NCBI GenBank assembly: GCA_024291935.2
Contig: CM044308.1
Span: forward strand, 116,524,501-116,588,500
Reading direction: 5' to 3'
Length of the DNA stretch: 64,000 nucleotides
Origin: Okapia johnstoni
Lineage: Eukaryota > Chordata > Mammalia > Artiodactyla > Giraffidae
This document shows, one piece after another, positions 1 through 11,900 of the stretch; position 1 is the stretch's first letter; every line of letters begins with the position of its first letter. A program made the translations under genes and the position numbers. The notes under the pieces are model-generated. The model was given only the letters and a program-made list of their open reading frames with translations, made no database searches and was not told the DNA's origin.

Positions 1-1970
1 CATCTCCTTTGATGCGCTGCAGCTAGGAATAGTGGTCTTCCTTGAATGGTGCTGGAGGGTGTAGGAAATGGGGCCTGACGGCACCTAGGCTAAGAAGGAG
101 AACGTACTGTAGTTCTTTCCTGAGGTCGAATCCGTGAATAACACTGATGAGAGAATTTCAGGAATCAAAATGCCCTTCCCCCATCTCCCGCTCTGGATTT
201 AATTTAATCTCAGGTCCAATCCACATCTGAAATCTTGGTTTTAGAGTTGAAACAGACTTACTTGAAATGATAACTCATCTAACCTTGTTTTTCTAAAAAG
301 GAAAAAGGTAAAAGACAAACAGGATGTTACCACCTGAGGACTGTTGACTGTCTGGTAGCAGAGGTGGGGGTCTGGGTCTCCAAATCCCCGTCAGTGTTGT
401 TCTCACCGCAGGACCCTCTCGTTGACTTTCTTTCCTCAATGCCTTTCTCTTACCTTTCCGGTGCCTGCTTCTTTATGGCTCTCCTCACACTCCACACAGA
501 TTCTGGCACTCCGTTCTTTGGCATCCGGTGGCAGCAGAGTCTCTGTCTAGAGACTTGAAGGTAAACCCTGATGCCAGAATGGAGGACCCTTAGTGCTGGA
601 GGCCAGCAGGGTAGGTGTGGGGAGGAAGTGAGCTTCTGGTGCCACACAGTCATCCTTCGGCTCTCTGATCCATTCGGCACTTGTGTTGCTTAGGCTCCCA
701 GGCAGTTGAGATCACCTCAGAGGGCCAAGCTGTCCTTTTCATCTTTCAAAAGATCGGGAAACGTGAGAACCCCTGCCCCACCAGACACATTGGCTGTGGT
801 CTGTCAGAGTGCTGAGCCTGGAACACCAGTCTGTCCAGCAGGGTTCTCTGTTTCACCTGTGGGCACTGCTGCTGCCCGGCACTAGGGATTCAGGGTCCAT
901 GACTGAGACTGCTTCTCAGATGCCCCCACCCTCATCAGAGGCGCCTGGGTCCAAGACCTCATGTGGGACTTGGACCTGAAAGTGAGTCCAAGAGGCGGAA
1001 CCCTAGAAAACAGCAGAAACTACCCTGCAACCGTGTTGCAAGTGAAATGACCCTGACTCATACGACTTGGAAAGGTACGGGGAGAAGTTCCCCCAAAGCA
1101 GTTTCTTAAGCCTTGACACTCTCCATGAGAAGAATTCCTGGGGTGAGGGAAAGGAACCCCTCAGGCATGTGAAGAACAGGAAGTGGCACAGGATGGTGGG
1201 TGGTGGTGGGTGCCAGGTGGGGTAGAAAAGCAGGTGGGTGAAGCTCTGTGGTTGGGAGACTGCTTGTGGAGTCGGTGCGATGCAAACAGTGAAGAAGGTC
1301 CCCACTCCAAACGCAGTGTTCTCGCCTCAAAGCAGACTGCAGTTCCAGGCGGCAGAGCTTGTGGCGGGTAAGCGGACGAGACAGTGTGGTGCTGAGACAT
1401 GTCCCTCCGCCCCTGAAACCTGGCTCCTCTCGGCCTCCCCAGCAGTCATGGGCAACAACAGCTGCACTTCTCAGCTGACCTGGCCAGTCTGCCAGCCCTC
1501 TGCTCCCTGGAGAGGCTCCCTGCCAGTTTGCCCCTGAGCAGCTGGGGAGGGATTCTGCTTCACGAGGACCCCTCTCCTGAAGAGACAGAGCCTGTCGCCT
1601 CCCCCGCAGTGTCCCTTGGGGCCCATTTCAGGCTCAGCCTAACGGGGGATGAGCGGAGGTTGCCCTACAGTCCCCTGTCCGTCGCTGCAGCCTGTCTCTG
1701 TAACGTCAGCAGGCGTCTCACAAAGGGCACGGCAAGCGCACACACACCCAGAACTCTTGCTGGTCAGAGATTCCCTGAGTGTCTGTCCTCGCCCGAGCCT
1801 GTTTCGTGTGTCTGTTGCGAACCTTGGGACTGGAGCGAAGGGGGAGGGGGGTAAGTGTTGCCCTAAGAAAACTTACCATTCTTCTGTTGTTGGGATCTGT
1901 TCTGGGGGGGGGGGGGGTGCCGGGGGAGCTGACTTTGTCTTCGTCAATAAACTCATTTACACAGAATGAA
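1..1970 (+). other. AP2B1: Probable 3' UTR end of AP2B1 (adaptor complex AP-2 beta subunit)
   Basis: No coding exon or convincing splice site is visible here. The stretch is unique-looking, non-coding DNA ending at a canonical AATAAA followed by a GT-rich tract, as expected for the last part of a long 3' UTR. The assignment is an inference: in human 17q12 AP2B1 lies directly upstream of RASL10B on the same strand, separated by a few kilobases, which fits the distance to the RASL10B CpG island at 8.1 kb. The beta2-adaptin stop codon and C-terminal ear-domain exon are not in the window, so identity is not proven by sequence. A G14 run at 1904-1917 lies just before the signal. Confidence 0.42.
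1946..1951 (+). terminator. AATAAA polyadenylation signal, probably AP2B1
   Basis: Canonical AATAAA with a downstream GT-rich stretch (about 1968-1990). It is the best transcript end in the first 8 kb on the plus strand. Cleavage would fall near 1965-1975. Confidence 0.5.
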
Positions 1971-1989
1971 GTTTGTGCTGTGTACTTTG

Positions 1990-4370
1990 TTCCCAGGGCA
2001 GAACGCCGAGGGCGGGGAAAGGGTGGGGTATTAATAACCATGCTATTAGAACTTGCCTTTTGGCTGCCCAGCCCTCCCGGGGGTTTAGCCAGGTGAAATG
2101 TGGAGATGGACCTGAGGAAGAATCACACGCCTCAGAGGCTCCTGTCTCCCCGGCCCCCGCTGCCACCATCACCACTCCGGCATCTCGCCGCAGGCAATGC
2201 TCGGAGGAGCCAGTCCATCTTCCCTGGCAGGTCCCCTCCTAGGACCCAAGCAGATGGGCCAGGGGCAGCCAGCCAGCCAGGCACAGGGGCAGAAGGAGCC
2301 CAGCAGAGCTTCTCGCCAGTATCTTACCCAGGACGTTTGACTAATCCATTTATAAAAAGTGTCTCAGATCTGCACTGGGGGCCTGCATGTTCCCAAGTGG
2401 ATAGAATTAATGCTGCTTTCAATCAAGCTTCCCAAGGAGTTCAGATCTAATCACCTGCATTTGTGTGGCTGGGGACACGCGAGCCAGGTGTGGTCAGGCT
2501 GGAGGCCCTGGCCCTGGTTCTGATGAGTGGACAGCCTCTGAAGTCTCCCACAGCCTGGTGTGGGGGAGTGAGGCTGAGGGGTCCTGTGCCCAGATGGGAC
2601 CCCTCAGTCACCAGTGAGCCTCAGTCACCAGGGTAGGCAAGGTGCACAGGGCTCCGCACAGTAACTGCTTCTACTACATGGATGTTGGCAGCTAGGAACT
2701 CTTGGGTTGTCGCCACATGCTGGCTACAGTTAGCCCGAGTTCTAACTGGAATAACTGGCAGGGAAGTGGAGTCAGGGTGGTCTTTGTGGAGGTTCAGAGT
2801 CAGAGATAAGAGGGATAGGCCTTACTGAGGTCTGATTGGATTCACCAGCTAAGAATGTCAGTTTTGGCCAAGAAAATCCTTAGGGCAGAAGCTCTTAACT
2901 CTTGGGTGCACATTGATCACACCCCAGAGCTTTCATGAAAGGCTGACAATTCTTAGCCAGTTGGGTAGGGCCTGGGGCAACCTGCATTTCAAAAAATTCC
3001 CCAGGTATTTCTAAAAGTGCAGGGTTGAGACTCCCTGCCAGAGAAACACCTGTTTGCCTACTGCCTCTTCTGGAGTAATGGCATTCTTGCAGCAGCTGAA
3101 AAATGGCAAAGCACTCTGATGCACAAGATGCCTGCCTGTCCCATGAATTAAGAGTGTTATCCCCATTTTGCAGGTGAGAAGGAAGTAAAGCCACATCTGA
3201 CTCCCTCTGTCTTTATTGCTTCACTGCAGCTTCCCTTCATCCCACTCCTCTGAGCCACCAGGCCAAGGGCCAGCCTTGCTAAGCCCCTACGTCCCAGTGT
3301 GGTTCAGTCTCCAGAAGCAGGGCACACTGGCCAGAGACCACCTGAGATCACCTGAGGTCCTCCTCCTCCCACCGAATGCCAAGTTAGGAAACACAGCTCT
3401 CAGGTCCATTGTTCCTGAGGCCACAGAAGAGCTGAGGACTCCAGGTTGGAGCCTTCCTACTCCCACCCCAGGCACTGATGCTTTTTCTGGTTTTGCTTGA
3501 ACCCAGATTTCTTTTCCCTGCCACCCCCAGTTCCAGGAGGCAAGAGAGCCTGTTTATTTTAATACCTGGTGTGGCACTAGGGGAAGATCACACCTCCCCC
3601 GTTGTTACCCATTTCTATCTCCTGAACACTAATCCTAGAATCCCCACCAGCCCCCAGACATGTTATTAGCAACAAGGATGTTTCTTGAAAAGTTTCCGAG
3701 TTGGCTCCAAACTTGCTATCTCAGTTTCTCATTTAGCTTTTGCCCTGCCATTCTTGATGCTGCCAACAAGGGGAAGGCTAATTTACGGATTGTTTAGACC
3801 TAGATGGACTTAATTTCCAAAAGTATCCTTTTGAGACAGGACTGCCCCAACACTCTGGGGCTGAGAGAACTCACTCCACTCCCCACCTTCTCCCACTGGG
3901 TAGGTGTTAGAGGAGAATGTTCAAGTCTAGCCTCTGGCTTCCCCTCCCTTGATGCATTCACTCTCCACTTACCGTTAAAGGCCCCAGGACCTGGCGAGAC
4001 AGCCTCTGAAAGCCAATGGGATCCTCGGCTCTGAGGGAGCAAGGGCGAAGTCCCAGGTTCAGGTCTTTGTCCTCTGGGCTTCAGATGCTGTAGGTGGATT
4101 CACACGTCCCATCCCTTGGAGTCTTAGGTTTGCACCTCAGGCGTCTTCAGCTGAACCGGAGCCACAGACTATGGACAGAGCCTCTTGGGTTTTTTTCACC
4201 AAGGTAATCCTAACCATAGAGAAGAGTGAACAGGCTCCTAGGGATGTACAATCCTTAGCCCAAAGTGACTCAGTGAACCAAAATGACTTAACCTACCAAA
4301 TCTTAAATTCAGGCAAACTTTGCATTTTATATTAATTGAATGGGTTTGGATTTAAGATATAATGCTTTAG
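1990..4370. other. Intergenic DNA, no gene recognised
   Basis: Unique-looking sequence between the presumed AP2B1 end and the first ruminant repeats. I see no spliceable conserved exon, RNA gene or young repeat. Short open frames here have no recognisable homology. Confidence 0.5.
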
Positions 4371-4484
4371 GGACTTCTCTGGCCATTCAGTGATTAAGAC
4401 TCCATGCTCCCACTGCATGGGGCACGGGTTCAATTCCTAGACAGGGAACTAAGATCTTGCATGCTGTGTGGTAAAAAAAAAATT
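4371..4484 (+). repeat. CHR-type tRNA-Glu-derived SINE
   Basis: Starts with the diagnostic head (ggacttctctgg), contains the B-box-like gggttcaattcc and the 'gggaactaagatc' block, and ends in an A-rich tail. The tail runs straight into the microsatellite that follows, a common origin for such tracts. Confidence 0.8.
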
Positions 4485-4487
4485 AAA

Positions 4488-4521
4488 CTCTCTCTCTCTC
4501 TCTCTCTCGCTCTCTCTCGCG

Positions 4522-4609
<88 letters not shown>
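4488..4609. repeat. Composite (CT)n/(TA)n microsatellite
   Basis: About 58 bp of CT repeats with a few CG interruptions are followed by about 65 bp of TA repeats with one TGTG interruption. It sits between a SINE tail and a BovB fragment and is likely to be polymorphic in length. Confidence 0.95.
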
Positions 4610-4610
<1 letters not shown>

Positions 4611-4615
<5 letters not shown>

Positions 4616-4998
4616 TAGTCACTCAGTCATGTCTTGACTCTGCAACCCCACGGACTATAGCACACCAAGCCTCCCTGTCCATCACCAACTCCCAGAGCTT
4701 GCTCAAACTCATGCATCTAGTCGCCAATGCCATCCGACCATCTTGTCCTCTGTCGTCCCCTTCTACTTCTGCCTTCAATCTTTCCCAGCATCAGGATCTT
4801 TTTCCAATGAGTCATCTCTTCGCATCAGGTGGCCAAAGTGTTGGAGCTTCAGCTTCAGCATCAGTCCTTCTAATGAATATTCAAGACTGATTTCCTTTAG
4901 GATTGACTGGTTTGATCTCTTTGCAGTCCAAGGGACTCTCAAGAGTCTTCTCCAACACTGCAGATCAGAAGCATCAATTCTTTGGCGCTCAGCTTTCA
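4611..4998 (-). repeat. BovB (RTE) LINE 3' end, first copy
   Basis: On the minus strand this is the terminal part of a BovB retrotransposon, recognisable from the tgctcagtcgtgtcc-type end and the coding remnant read from the complement ([19 protein letters not shown]). It is 5' truncated, with drift in the frame. It abuts a second BovB fragment of the same orientation. Confidence 0.85.
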
Positions 4999-4999
4999 T

Positions 5000-5825
5000 A
5001 TCAGTTCAGTTCAGTTCAGTTGCTCAGTCGTGTCCAACTCTGCGACACCATTAACTGCAGCATGCCAGGCCTCCCTGTCCATCACCAACTCCCGGAGTTT
5101 ACCCAAACTCATGTCCATTGAGTCGGTGATGCCTTCTAACCATCTCATCCTCTGTCATCCCCTTCTCCTCCTGCCTTCAATCTTTCCCAACATCAAGTTC
5201 TTTTCCAATGAGTCAGCTCTTTGTATCAGGTGACCAAAGTATTAGAGTTTCGGCTTCAGCATCAGTCCTTCCAATGAATATTCAGGACTGATTTCCTTTA
5301 GGATGGACTGGTTGGATCTCCTTGCAGTCCAAGGGACTCTCAAGAGTCTTCTCCAACACCACAGTTCAAAAGCATCAATTCTTCAGTGCTCAACTTTCTT
5401 TACTGTCCCATTCTCACATCCATACATGACTACTGGAAAAACCATAGCCTTAACTAGACGGATCTTTGTTGGCAAAGGAATGTCTCTGCTTTTTAATATT
5501 GCTGTCTAGATTGGTCATAACTTTTCTTCCAAGGAGTAAGCGTCTTTTAATTTCATGGCTGTAGTCACCATGTGCAGTGATTTTGGAGCCCCCAAAAATA
5601 AAATCTGCCACTGTTTCCACTGTTTCTCCATCTATTTGCCATGAAGTGATGGGACTAGATGCTATGATCTTAGTTTTCTGAATGTTGAGCTTTAACTTTT
5701 TCACTCTCCTCTTTCACTTTCATCAAGAGGCTCTTTAGTTCTTCACTTTCTGCCATAAAGGTGGTGTCATCTGCATATCTGAGGTTATTGATATTTCTCC
5801 CAGCAATCTTGATTCCAGCTTTTAT
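5000..5825 (-). repeat. BovB (RTE) LINE fragment with reverse-transcriptase remnant
   Basis: A longer 5'-truncated BovB copy on the minus strand. Its 3' end carries the agttcagttcagttcag repeat at 5001-5020. Toward higher coordinates the complement encodes the RT palm motif YADD (5767-5778, within RYADDTTFMAES) and the following ITSWQIDGETVETV block. The frame is broken by shifts and stops, so it is a dead copy. Confidence 0.88.
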
Positions 5826-5862
5826 ATAAAGCAATCTATATATTGTTTTAAATGACTTATCA

Positions 5863-6034
5863 TGGAGAAGGAAATGGCAACCCACTCCAGTATTCTTGCC
5901 TGGAAAAGTCCATGGACAGAGGAGCCTGGTGGGCTGCAGTCCATGGGGTTACATGACTGAGCATGCGTGCATGAGGGTGGAGGGAGATGGGTTGGTAGCA
6001 ATAAACTGGTAGAACTAAAAATAAATAAATAAAT
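5863..6034 (+). repeat. Bov-A-type SINE fragment inserted next to BovB
   Basis: Contains the Bov-A core (ggcaacccactccagtattc, then gacagaggagcctgg) and an AAAT-rich tail. It is flanked by a perfect 13-bp target-site duplication, aaatgacttatca, at 5850-5862 and 6035-6047. Confidence 0.85.
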
Positions 6035-6599
6035 AAATGACTTATCACTTCAAGCCAGTGTGAGGCCTCGTAATGAACCTGTGGCTCTGTGTTCCCCTAG
6101 TGGAGTTAAGTTGAGAACTCTGAGAAGCCTGGCTGCACAGTGTGTGTGAGCATTGCATGATTTTTTGTTTCTATGTTCCCTTGGGCTGAAACAGAACTAG
6201 AATGGACTTGGGGGAATAGACAAATTCTGAGATCCTTGGGCAGAGTAAGGATGAAATATTTTCAGAAATGGTGGGGGGACTGGTAGTGCCCTGGACGATT
6301 TAATCAAATTAAGAGTCTATTGGTTGATCCCGTTGCAATCCCATAGGGCCAGTAAACCTGATGTCACCAGAAAAAAAGTGGCACTGGAGGAGGGGGTCCG
6401 TGCTCTTCTTGCCCCTGAATTTGCTTCTAGCTGCTGCCCTGACCCCTCTCAAAACCCTACCCCAGCACCTGGGAGCTATCCTAGCATAAATAGAAATGCT
6501 TTCCCAGGGGGTTGTTCAGCCTCCCCTTTGAATGGCTGTGTCTATAAAACAAAAGAAAAAAGGTCACACAGTGAAACTCCACGCCAGGCACTGTGTTGT

Positions 6600-6790
6600 G
6601 GACTCTACACACTGCAGGCTTATGTGTGCCTTGGGGACAACTCCACTTTATAAATAAGGCATAGTGTTTGGAGAGGTCAAGTAATTTGCCTTCAGTCACA
6701 GAGTAAATGGTAGGGCCAGGATCTAAATCCAGATCTGCTTGAACTGAAGCCCAGCCTTGTAACCACTGTGCTCTCTGTCTGGACAGGAAG
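6600..6790 (-). repeat. Ancient MIR SINE
   Basis: The order of blocks (a truncated tail, the gaggtcaagtaatttgcc block, tcacagagtaaatgg, then a degraded head ending at ccttgtaaccactgtgctc) reads as a minus-strand MIR. It is old and diverged. Confidence 0.6.
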
Positions 6791-7439
6791 GGGAAGGGCA
6801 GCAATGGAGGGTGCTCAGCACTCAGGGAGGAGGAAGCTGGGGGAAGCTGGGGCCCACATGCATACCAGCAAGTATAGAAAGTCACACAGTGGGAGATGTT
6901 GGGTCTGAGGGTAAAAACTTGAGAGATTTCTCCCAGCTTCCTCCTCCTCCTTCCTGCACCTTCAACGCTGACCAGGTTGCTGGCCTGCTTCAAAACTGTT
7001 CCATGCATCCCAGTCAGACAGGTCTACATCCAAACTCCTTACCAGGCAACCAAGGCCTTTGTGACTTCTTTGTGACAGCCTCTCAGCCTCCTCTTGTTTT
7101 TCCAGCCTCCTGTGTCTGGCTCCTGTACTCCCTTCTCAAAGCCCTGGAATCGCCCCCAGCTTCTCTGATGTGAAGCCTTCCTCGTCCATGCTCTCCCTGC
7201 CCTGGCACCCCAATTCTACTTCTTTCAAGGCTCCTTCCTTGAAAGTCGCCTTCCCTGAAGCCTCCACTGACTCTTCTCACTACGTGGCAGGTTCCTTCTG
7301 CCCTGCCCTTGGGACCTTGACTTTGCACACAGGGCACACATGAGCGCCTTATGTCTGCCTCTGGTCTCGGGGTTAAACTGTGAGCATCGGCCAAGTTCCT
7401 CAGCGGCTGCCCCGCTACAGACTCCCAATCTTTGATTAT

Positions 7440-7615
7440 GCATTTTACACTTCAGTAAGGCCAGTCACTCAGCCTCTCTTGGCCTCAACTATCTCACCTG
7501 TAAAACGGAGGAAACAGAATCTACCTCGTAGTATTGGGACGGTCAACTTCAAAGACGCAGGCAAAGCTGGGAGCCCACGGTCTGGCACATAGTACCTGAT
7601 CTTAATTGTTAGCTG
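7440..7615 (+). repeat. Ancient MIR SINE
   Basis: Plus-strand MIR landmarks: a 'gtcactcagcctct' block, 'ctcacctgtaaaacgg', then a tail block 'ctggcacatagta'. Confidence 0.55.
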
Positions 7616-8059
7616 CCTATGATCAATGACTCTGACCACGATTTCTTTAGAATAAATATACAGGTGATCTGCCCTGGACGAGGGCAAACGCTGGCATCTC
7701 CCCGTCTGGAGAGGAGAGGGAAGCAGTCGTTTCAGGCTGCGGATGAGCTTTGCTTTGCTGGCCTCTCTGCTCTTCTCTCACTGAGGCAGCGAAGGGTGAA
7801 AGTGACCACCCTTGGCGGTGACTATCCTGCGGGGTGGAGGAGAGGAGGCTCGATGCCCTCTAGCACGCAGTGGGCGCCCATCCAGAACTGAAGGGGGAAG
7901 GGTCAGAGGAGACCTAAACCTGGGGTGTGTGGTGGGGGTGGGACGGTGGGGTGGGCTGGGATATGGAGACAAGCAAGAGGAACCAAGAGTCTTTAGGGCT
8001 TCTCTGGTCCCTTTCTTCCACCCCTCCAGGTTGGAGTTAAACACATAGCAGGGAGAGTC

Positions 8060-8640
8060 AGAAGGGGTGAAGGTCGAGGCTAGGGATGGGAGAATTGGTC
8101 CCGAGCCGCCCCGGTGCAGACGGCGGGCTCAGGGACCCAGCGGAAGGCCGGCCGGGCACGCCCCCCCACCCCCCCGCTCCGCGCCCGCCGCCGCCGCCTC
8201 CTCCCGGCGCGAGCGGGCGGCGCGCTCCGGAGGGAGAGCGGGGCCGGAGGAGGTTTGCTACCCCCTCGGCGGCCAGCACCTGCTCCGCGCCGCCCCGCGC
8301 CCGCCCCGCGCCCCGCCCCCGCCTGGGCATCCGGGGGCGCCCGCACCTTTCTCCCCCCGGGCCGGGGAGCCAGCCAGGGGGCAGCGCCGGAGCCCGGGGG
8401 GAGCGCGGCCCCCGCCGGCCGGCCGGCCCGCCCGGGCTGGGGGCAGCTAGGACGGCCCCGGGTAAGCGGCGGGAGGCGGGCGGGCCGGGGCCGGGCTGGG
8501 TCGGTGGGGGTGTGAAGGAGGGCCGGCCGGGCCGACGGGGGCCAGGGACGCGGAGGGAGGAGGGGGCCGGCAGGCTGGCAGGGAAGCGGCGCGGGGCGGC
8601 CACGTGAGCGCTGGTGCGGGGGTTGGGGGGGTGCCTGCAA
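8060..8640 (+). promoter_or_regulatory. CpG island promoter of RASL10B
   Basis: A sharply bounded stretch of very high GC and dense CpG with many GC boxes and no TATA box. It lies upstream of the RASL10B coding exons in the expected orientation and spacing. A strong donor (CGG|GTAAGC) at 8461/8462 fits a non-coding first exon. A CACGTG E-box is present near 8600. Confidence 0.72.
8300..8461 (+). other. RASL10B: Candidate non-coding exon 1 of RASL10B (start uncertain)
   Basis: The 3' edge is inferred from the GG|GTAAGC donor at 8461/8462. The 5' edge (transcription start) cannot be fixed from sequence. Splicing to the acceptor at 11536 would give a 5' UTR of one non-coding exon plus 148 nt before the start codon. 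Confidence 0.5.
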
Positions 8641-11536
8641 GGTGCTGGAGGCGGAGAGCCGTCAGGGCTCCGGCCTCCCCCCGCCCCTCCACTCCTACCA
8701 ATCAGGTCGTAGGGAACCCAGCATCCTCCGACGCCCCCACGCACCCACCCACCCACCCACTCCCACATGCATGTGATGGGGACCAACAGCGGGCCGACGT
8801 GGTGCCTCGGTACACAGGACTTACAAAGCCGCCCCCCCCCACCACGCCCTCAGCTTGGGGCTGGGACTTAGGTGTCCGGGCCCCCGGCAGGGGAACCAGA
8901 AGCAGGCTTTGGCCCCACTGTCTGTCCCCGGGCGCCGTCTGCAGACTCACTGCAGAGCACAGGCCTTGGGGAGGGAGGCTGGGGGGTGCCTGGGCCCTGC
9001 CTCTCTGGACAGTCCTCTTCCACCACCACCCCACCGCCCGCTGCTGGGGATGTTGGATTAATAAACACTCAGACCCAGGACCCCTGCCTGGGAAGTGGAC
9101 CCCGCCCCCCGCCCCCATCACCTCTGAGTCAGAGAGGGAACCACACTTGGGCCTGCTGGGCTCCAGGAGGCTGTCCCCAACCCAGGGGCCTCTCTCTGCA
9201 CTCTCCTTCTTGGCTCCAGCACTGTTGTCCCGCTTTTATTTCCTAGCTCTTCCCCCAGAAAGGGTTGATTCCAGGGCAAGGAAGTATGTTGTCCAGGAGA
9301 GTCTGCAGGTAGGGTACAGCCTAGAGACCTCTAAAGTTGCCACACCCAGGGGGAGGCTGGAAGTCTTCTGCATCCTTTGCCCTCTCTTCTTCCTCTAAGA
9401 TGCCCCCCTCCCCAGCGTGTGCTGGTTATGTAATTAACCCAGCTGAGGCTCTCTGCCAAGCGGACAGGGTCCAGGGATGCCTGAGGGGCCCAGGGCCCTG
9501 GAGGGGTTTAGGGGGAGGAGGGGCTGGGACTTCCCCACGTTGAGAGCTCACAGAAGTAGAAAAGCCCTTGTTGGGAAAAGGACACTGCATGGGGCAGGAA
9601 AGAGATGAGGGTCCTAGGCTTAACTGACAGCTCAACAGGCTACATGGTCTTCATGTTCCTGAATCTTTGTTTTCACCTTCAATAAATGGGGGAGGATTGC
9701 ACACACACACTTACATATATGCGAGCAACAGTGCAGCAGTGCATAGTGGCCCATCGGGATGGCTAGGAGGTCCCACTGGGATCGTGGAAAGCCTTTGATG
9801 AATGAAGGGCCCCTCACCCCTGTTTAGTGAACACCTCCTCTGTGCAGGCACTGTGCATGCTCAACCTCACAACACCCTGTGAAGTTTCTTGCCCAAGATC
9901 ACACTGTAGGTGAGGGGCAAAGCAGGGGTTCCAAAGCTGGTGGGTCTCACCCCAAATCCTGCTCTTGGCTTATTCTGCTGTGTGCACACATCCATGCCCA
10001 ATGGATGGGGTCCTCTGAGCCAGGCCAGACTGAGGAACGTTCAGCTGTGAGCTGCACACATGGGGAAAGGGCATGCACCGACAGAGAAAGTGTGCATGTG
10101 TGCTGGAGGCTGTGGCCCTATCAGAGCCCAGCACACCCATTTGCCCCAGACCCATTTAGCAGACGGGAAGTCTCAGGCATGTACCAGCTTCCCTGGTCAC
10201 CATCCTCCACAGAAAGAGAATGCACCTGGCTAAGAGGTTTACTTGAATTATTTCAGAAGTAGGGGCTCATGACCCTCCTTTATATGTGTGCAGAACATGG
10301 CTCAGATTGGACAGGCCAGCTGCCCTCTGACCTGCAGCTAGGAAACATCAGAGCTGGGATTTATACCCACACTAAACTCACTGGAAACTGAGCAAGCAAG
10401 GAGCTAATGAAGCCATGTCAAGGTTCAACCCCATAGCAGCCCTTTCCTGAGCACCTGCTGTGTGCCAGGCCTGCTGAGCTCAAAGGTTGCCAGAGAATTA
10501 GACCCAGCCCTTGGCCTGTGGCCTTCGCCAACTAGAATCATTAAATTTGGAAGCTGGGAGGACTCCGACATTGTAGAAAGGAGTAGCCGCCTTTCCCAAC
10601 TGTGTGCCTTGGGCTCATGTCTTCCTCCCTCTGAGCCTTCTCTCCGAAGTGGGAATAACTACCACCTGGGAGTATTGTATTGACTATGGATAACACTGGA
10701 AAAGACCCGGATGCTGGGAAGGATTGAAGGCAAAAGGAGAAGGGGGTGGCAGAGGATGAGATGGTTAGACAGCATCACTGACTCAATGGAGACATGAATT
10801 TGAGTAAACTCCAGGAGATAGTAGAGGACAGGGAAGCCTGGCGTGCTGCAGTCCATGGGGTTGCAGAGTTGGACATGACTTAGCCACTGAATAACAATAG
10901 CAAAGATAACCACGTGGGCGTGCTGACCTAGAGTAACTGCTCAACAAATGTCACACTCCAGAGCCAAAGCCATCCTCTAGTCCAGGGGTTCTCAGCAGGG
11001 GTTGAAGGTGGCAGGTGGCGGGGAACACACTTTGGGTCATCATAGTCCCGAGAGGCTGCTACTGGCAAGTACCTCCTGGCAGCCAGACACGTAAAATGTC
11101 CTGCTCAGTAAGGAATTCTCTGTCCACGAAAAGGCCAGGAGCACTTCGACTGAGACACACTGGCCCAGTCTCACCCCTAAGGACCAGGAGACTGAGACTG
11201 CAAGATGTCGGTTTCTTATCCTGGGCTCCGTGGGAAAGCTGAGGCTTGAAACAAGGCTAGTGCTCTTTCCACTCTGCAGCCTTGCCTGGGGTTTGGGAGT
11301 CAGACCAGCCAAAAGTCAGGTCATAATGCAAGTCAAGAAAGCTGATTCCCACTAAAGGGATGGATGGCAGGGAGAAAGGGGAGGTTCTGGATGGATGGGA
11401 TAGGAGCTCTGGAAAAAGGAGGGTGGGACGTCCCAAGTGGCAGGAACAGCTCCAGCACAGTCCCCAAGGTGGGAAAGTGCAGGATATCCGTCCCAGGAGA
11501 AGCCAGCCCACCAAAGCCCGCCTCTCATCCCCACAG
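8462..11536 (+). other. RASL10B intron 1 (proposed)
   Basis: Lies between the donor at 8462 and the acceptor ending ccacag at 11536. It contains MIR-like sequence at about 9815-9960 (minus), a BovB 3' end at 10687-10905 and otherwise unique DNA. The many GC-rich open frames in 8.1-9.4 kb are composition artefacts. Confidence 0.5.
10687..10905 (+). repeat. BovB LINE 3' end
   Basis: Plus-strand BovB terminus recognised from gaaaagacccggatgctgg, gatgagatggttagacagc and the closing gacatgacttagccactgaa. It is heavily 5' truncated. Confidence 0.85.
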
Positions 11537-11684
11537 GCCAGGTGGAGTCCACAGGGGGCCCTGGGCAAGCAGGGGGCAGCGGTGATGGGTCCTGACGGTG
11601 GCTGAGCCCCCAGCCCCTGGAATATGCAGCCCGGGGGAGCCCCAGGCAGCGGCGAGGACGCGGTGGCGGAGCCGGGCGGGAGGC

Positions 11685-11900
11685 ATGGTCTCCACCTACC
11701 GGGTGGCCGTGCTGGGGGCGCGAGGCGTGGGCAAGAGTGCCATCGTGCGCCAGTTCCTGTACAACGAGTTCAGCGAGGTCTGCGTGCCCACCACCGCCCG
11801 CCGCCTCTACCTGCCTGCTGTCGTCATGAACGGCCACGTGCACGACCTCCAGATCCTCGACTTCCCGCCCATCAGCGCCTTCCCGGTCAACACGCTGCAG
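11685..11900 (+). CDS. RASL10B: RASL10B coding exon 1 (residues 1-72)
   Basis: Runs from the start codon to NTLQ and ends in phase 0 at CTGCAG|GTAGGG. It carries the P-loop, the switch I region and the DFPP variant of G3. The exon probably begins at 11537 with 148 nt of 5' UTR. Confidence 0.96.

Noticed and set aside
4404..4890. Open frames with Ser-Leu and Tyr-Ile repeats
   Set aside because: They are translations of the CT and TA microsatellite and the adjoining BovB fragment, not proteins.
5450..5885. Reverse-transcriptase-like open frames
   Set aside because: They are pieces of a dead BovB LINE with frameshifts, not a host gene or a retron.
8058..8786. Long overlapping Pro/Arg/Gly-rich open frames on both strands
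   Set aside because: The CpG island has few stop codons in any frame; there is no conserved protein and the frames overlap each other.
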